Shown here: positions 6,011 through 7,681 of the stretch, one piece after another | Position numbering within the stretch: position 1 is the stretch's first letter | Layout of the letters: each line of letters starts with the position of its first letter | NCBI GenBank assembly: GCA_000759655.1 | Contig: KN174005.1 | Coordinates: 3,582 to 11,262, forward strand | DNA: 7,681 bases | Direction: 5' to 3' | DNA from: Acidicaldus organivorans | Lineage (GTDB): Bacteria > Pseudomonadota > Alphaproteobacteria > Acetobacterales > Acetobacteraceae | Notes under the pieces: generated by a model | What the model was told of the DNA's origin: nothing | The model's database searches: none | The model's input: the letters and a program-made list of their open reading frames with translations, nothing else | Position numbers and translations under genes: made by a program

Positions 6011-6877
6011 TCAGCGGGGCAGGCACTCCGCGATATAGGGGGGAAGCTGGAACGAGGCGGCATGGACCTCGGGCGTCCAGTAGCGGGTGGTGCCGAGAAT
6101 CCCCGCCCGCTCCGCCCGCGTCCGGATCTCCTCGACCGCGAGCCGGTCAAGCCCCGGCGCCTTCGCCGCGAAGCCCAAAGTCATGAAGCCGCCCACGTAG
6201 GTCGGCACCGCGGCGAGATAGGCGGTGACGTGGGGGAAGAAGCGGGCCCGCCGCGCGCTCGTGGTGCGGAGTTCCTCGGCCTGCATGAAGGGCACCCCGC
6301 ACTGGTTGACGATGAGCCCCCGCCCGCTCAGCACCCGCGCCGCATTCTCATAGAAGGCGTCGGTGAACAGCACCTCGCCCACCCCGATCGGATCGGTCGA
6401 ATCGACAATGATCACGTCGAAGGCCCCGTCCGGGGCGCGGCGCACATAGTCGATGCCATCGCCGATGATCACCTCGGCGCGCGGATCGCGCCACGCCTCG
6501 CCGGCGATCCCCGGCATGAATTCCTGGGCGAGCCGGATCACCTCGCCATCGATCTCGACCATCACCGCCCGCTCGACATTGCGGTGCTGCAAGACGCGGC
6601 GCAGCACGCCGCCATCGCCCGCGCCGATGATCAGCACCCGCGCCGCCGCCCCATGCGCGATGAGCGGCACATGGGCGATCATCTCCTGATAGACGAACTC
6701 GTCGGCCTCGGTGATCTGCACCACGCCGTCGAGCAACATCACCCGGCCATGGGTGTCGGCCTCAAAAATGGCGATGTCCTGATAGGGGCTTTTGACGCGC
6801 GCAAGCTCACGGCGCACCATGAAACGCTGCCCCCAGCCAGGGTAGAGCGTCTCGACCGCCCAGATTTCGGTCGCCAT
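6011..6877 (-). CDS. speE: Spermidine synthase
   Basis: Transfers the aminopropyl group of decarboxylated S-adenosylmethionine to putrescine, giving spermidine and methylthioadenosine in the cytoplasm. The 288 residues match the family length. Visible in order: LLDGVVQITEADEFVYQEM (48-66) in the substrate gate region, the nucleotide loop GAGDGG (85-90), MVEID (106-110) whose acidic residue holds the ribose, GDGIDY (139-144), and VDSTDP (158-163) with the two aspartates, D159 and D162, that in known enzymes bind and activate the amine. CGVPF (193-197) and PTYVGG (225-230) follow. The ATG overlaps the speD stop by one base (TGATG), so translation is probably coupled and no strong ribosome site of its own is needed. 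The stop lies two bases from that of the convergent glycosyltransferase. A different acceptor polyamine cannot be excluded. Confidence 0.95.
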   Translation of the reverse strand: MATEIWAVETLYPGWGQRFMVRRELARVKSPYQDIAIFEADTHGRVMLLDGVVQITEADEFVYQEMIAHVPLIAHGAAARVLIIGAGDGGVLRRVLQHRNVERAVMVEIDGEVIRLAQEFMPGIAGEAWRDPRAEVIIGDGIDYVRRAPDGAFDVIIVDSTDPIGVGEVLFTDAFYENAARVLSGRGLIVNQCGVPFMQAEELRTTSARRARFFPHVTAYLAAVPTYVGGFMTLGFAAKAPGLDRLAVEEIRTRAERAGILGTTRYWTPEVHAASFQLPPYIAECLPR

Positions 6878-7341
6878 CAGCCGAGCACGCCGCGCAGGCG
6901 CTCCTCGACCTCGGCCCGCTCGGGCGCAAAAGCGCGCTCGAGCACCGGCACCGACTTGCGCGGATCGCAGGCGCCGCACATGAAAATGTCGAGGGCGGCG
7001 AAGTCGCGCTCCGGCCAAGTGTGGATGGAAATATGGCTCTCGGCGAGCACCAGAACGCCGGAGACCCCGCCATTGGGGCTGAAATGGTGGAAATGCCCAT
7101 GCAGGATGGTCGCCCCCGCCGCTTCCGCCGCCTCGCGCAGGGCGGCGTCGATATAGGCGGGATCGTCGAGATGACGCGCCCCCCACAGATCGACGAGCAG
7201 GTGCGAGCCGGCGAAACGCACGCCGTCGCGCTCGACGAAATAGTCCTTCCGTTCTTCGTCGCGGGAGAAACTGGCCTGGTCGGCCGCGTTCAGCTCTTCG
7301 GATGCCGAGCGAACCATCCCCAGCGGGCTGAGTGTGTCCAT
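6877..7341 (-). CDS. speD: S-adenosylmethionine decarboxylase proenzyme
   Basis: Makes decarboxylated S-adenosylmethionine, the aminopropyl donor used by the next gene. The 154-residue proenzyme should cut itself between E101 and S102 in LAESHISIHTWPE, turning Ser102 into the pyruvoyl cofactor. H107 and C122 lie 5 and 20 residues after that serine, the same spacing as Ser63, His68 and Cys83 of the Thermotoga maritima enzyme, so the catalytic set is complete. HFHHFSPNGGVSG (83-95) is the usual stretch ahead of the cut. About 35 residues before the conserved core are longer than in the short Bacillus/Thermotoga forms. ATG 7341 is preferred because AGGAGG (7351-7356) stands nine bases ahead; the frame stays open to an ATG at 7488, but that part is Arg/Pro-rich and has no family similarity. 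It leads a speDE operon. Confidence 0.95.
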   Translation of the reverse strand: MDTLSPLGMVRSASEELNAADQASFSRDEERKDYFVERDGVRFAGSHLLVDLWGARHLDDPAYIDAALREAAEAAGATILHGHFHHFSPNGGVSGVLVLAESHISIHTWPERDFAALDIFMCGACDPRKSVPVLERAFAPERAEVEERLRGVLG

Positions 7342-7350
7342 GGCAAACCC

Positions 7351-7356
7351 CCTCCT
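7351..7356 (-). promoter_or_regulatory. speD ribosome binding site
   Basis: A perfect AGGAGG on the minus strand, nine bases before ATG 7341. It decides the speD start against the in-frame ATG at 7488 and the internal ATG at residue 9. Confidence 0.8.
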
Positions 7357-7374
7357 ACCACCAGCAGACGGCCC

Positions 7375-7430
7375 GGCGGCCACGCCGCCACAGGCCAAGG
7401 AACGCCGCCTCTTAAGAGGAGGCGCGCCTT
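7375..7430 (-). promoter_or_regulatory. Structured speD leader (two hairpins)
   Basis: Two inverted repeats precede the speD ribosome site. The upstream one (7397-7430) has the 12-base palindrome CCTCTTAAGAGG (7408-7419) at its centre. In minus-strand RNA it folds as CCUC-UUAA-GAGG, a 1x1 mismatch, four more pairs (CGCC/GGCG), a 2x2 internal loop, and AAGG/CCUU. The second is GCCGCC/GGCGGC (7375-7389 on the plus strand) with a 3-base loop. A possible promoter, TTGCAT (7432-7437) and TAAGAG (7409-7414) 17 bases apart, overlaps the first; if that is the true promoter, the first repeat would be only partly transcribed and might be an operator. The role is not known. Confidence 0.35.
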
Positions 7431-7527
7431 GATGCAAGCCCTTTCTTTCCCGTTTTCGTGACGGGTGTGCGTGTGGCTCCTGCGCCATAATGTCATAGCG
7501 CCCCGCCGCCTTCCCGACAAGCGTCCC

Positions 7528-7681
7528 TCAGTCGCCGCGCGGCGCCGCCCGAAGGAGAAACAGGGCGAGGGTGGCGGAAAGACAAAGCCCCGCCGAGACC
7601 CAAAGCGAGGCGAGCCCCATCCGCTCCAGCACCAGGCTGAAGAGGAAGGGCGAGAGCGCTTGCGTGGCCCGCGCCGGCGCG
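7528..7681 (-). CDS. Probable MFS transporter, C-terminal end (5' part outside window)
   Basis: Only the last 50 codons are visible, open to the window edge and ending in TGA at 7528-7530. The frame reads ARATQALSPFLFSLVLERMG, then a hydrophobic helix (LWVSAGLCLSATLALFLL) and a short basic tail, RAAPRGD. This is the usual end of a major facilitator superfamily permease: a Q-x-L-x-PF segment in the penultimate helix, a loop with a charged residue, and the last helix. The cargo cannot be told. It lies 186 bases upstream of speD on the same strand; a promoter and leader for speD seem to fall in that gap, so the two need not be cotranscribed. Confidence 0.65.
   Translation of the reverse strand, partial: APARATQALSPFLFSLVLERMGLASLWVSAGLCLSATLALFLLRAAPRGD

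Noticed and set aside
5136..6026. Minus-strand open frame of 296 codons opposite the glycosyltransferase 2-like gene
   Set aside because: Gly/Glu/Val-rich antisense translation of a gene with clear DxD and nucleotide-loop motifs; no motif of its own.
5378..7156. Plus-strand open frame of 592 codons across the glycosyltransferase and speE/speD region
   Set aside because: It runs out of frame through one real gene and antisense to two others; its residues are Arg/Pro/His-rich as expected for a GC-rich shadow frame and show no family motif.
7421..7428. GGCGCGCC palindrome upstream of speD
   Set aside because: Eight-base GC palindromes are common by chance in DNA of this composition; it partly overlaps the leader hairpin already described.

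Overview
The window reads as a chromosomal piece of a GC-rich proteobacterium, most likely an alphaproteobacterium of the Rhodospirillales/Acetobacterales kind. That is inferred from the style of the spermidine synthase, the quinol-type nitric oxide reductase tail and the very high GC of the housekeeping genes. No rRNA, tRNA, CRISPR array, transposase or integrase is visible. Every gene beyond about 1.6 kb belongs to either surface polysaccharide building or polyamine synthesis.

Left part (1-1727): the C-terminal end of a quinol-dependent nitric oxide reductase (norB type) runs into a DUF488/YeaO-like gene on the + strand, nine bases apart and probably cotranscribed. They converge on a minus-strand gene for an unrecognised lipoprotein. 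Two GC hairpins lie between the convergent ends, and a fair sigma70-type promoter precedes the lipoprotein gene.

Middle part (1728-6008): a polysaccharide region. It starts with the 3' third of a dTDP-4-dehydrorhamnose 3,5-epimerase gene (rfbC), cut off at about 1986 where base composition falls abruptly from GC-rich to strongly AT-rich. Next come 158 AT-rich bases without a gene, then two minus-strand glycosyltransferase genes of the GT4 type (transcribed 4896 to 2144). The distal one is strongly AT-rich; the proximal one is intermediate, with its 5' end GC-rich. A divergent, GC-rich glycosyltransferase 2-like gene (5145-6008, +) closes the region. The simplest reading is that the AT-rich glycosyltransferase gene and its flank arrived by horizontal transfer and replaced the front of an older rfbC.

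Right part (6009-7681): speD and speE, overlapping by one base as TGATG on the minus strand, encode S-adenosylmethionine decarboxylase and spermidine synthase, a complete two-step route from S-adenosylmethionine plus putrescine to spermidine. speE ends only two bases from the stop codon of the convergent glycosyltransferase. Upstream of speD is a structured leader and then the last 50 codons of a probable MFS transporter on the same strand.

I do not see a clearly new biological system. The points most worth a second look are the rfbC truncation at the composition break, the altered FAHGF-type motif in that remnant, the unusually long AT-rich glycosyltransferase, the inverted repeats beside it, and the structured speD leader. 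GC figures are estimates by eye.
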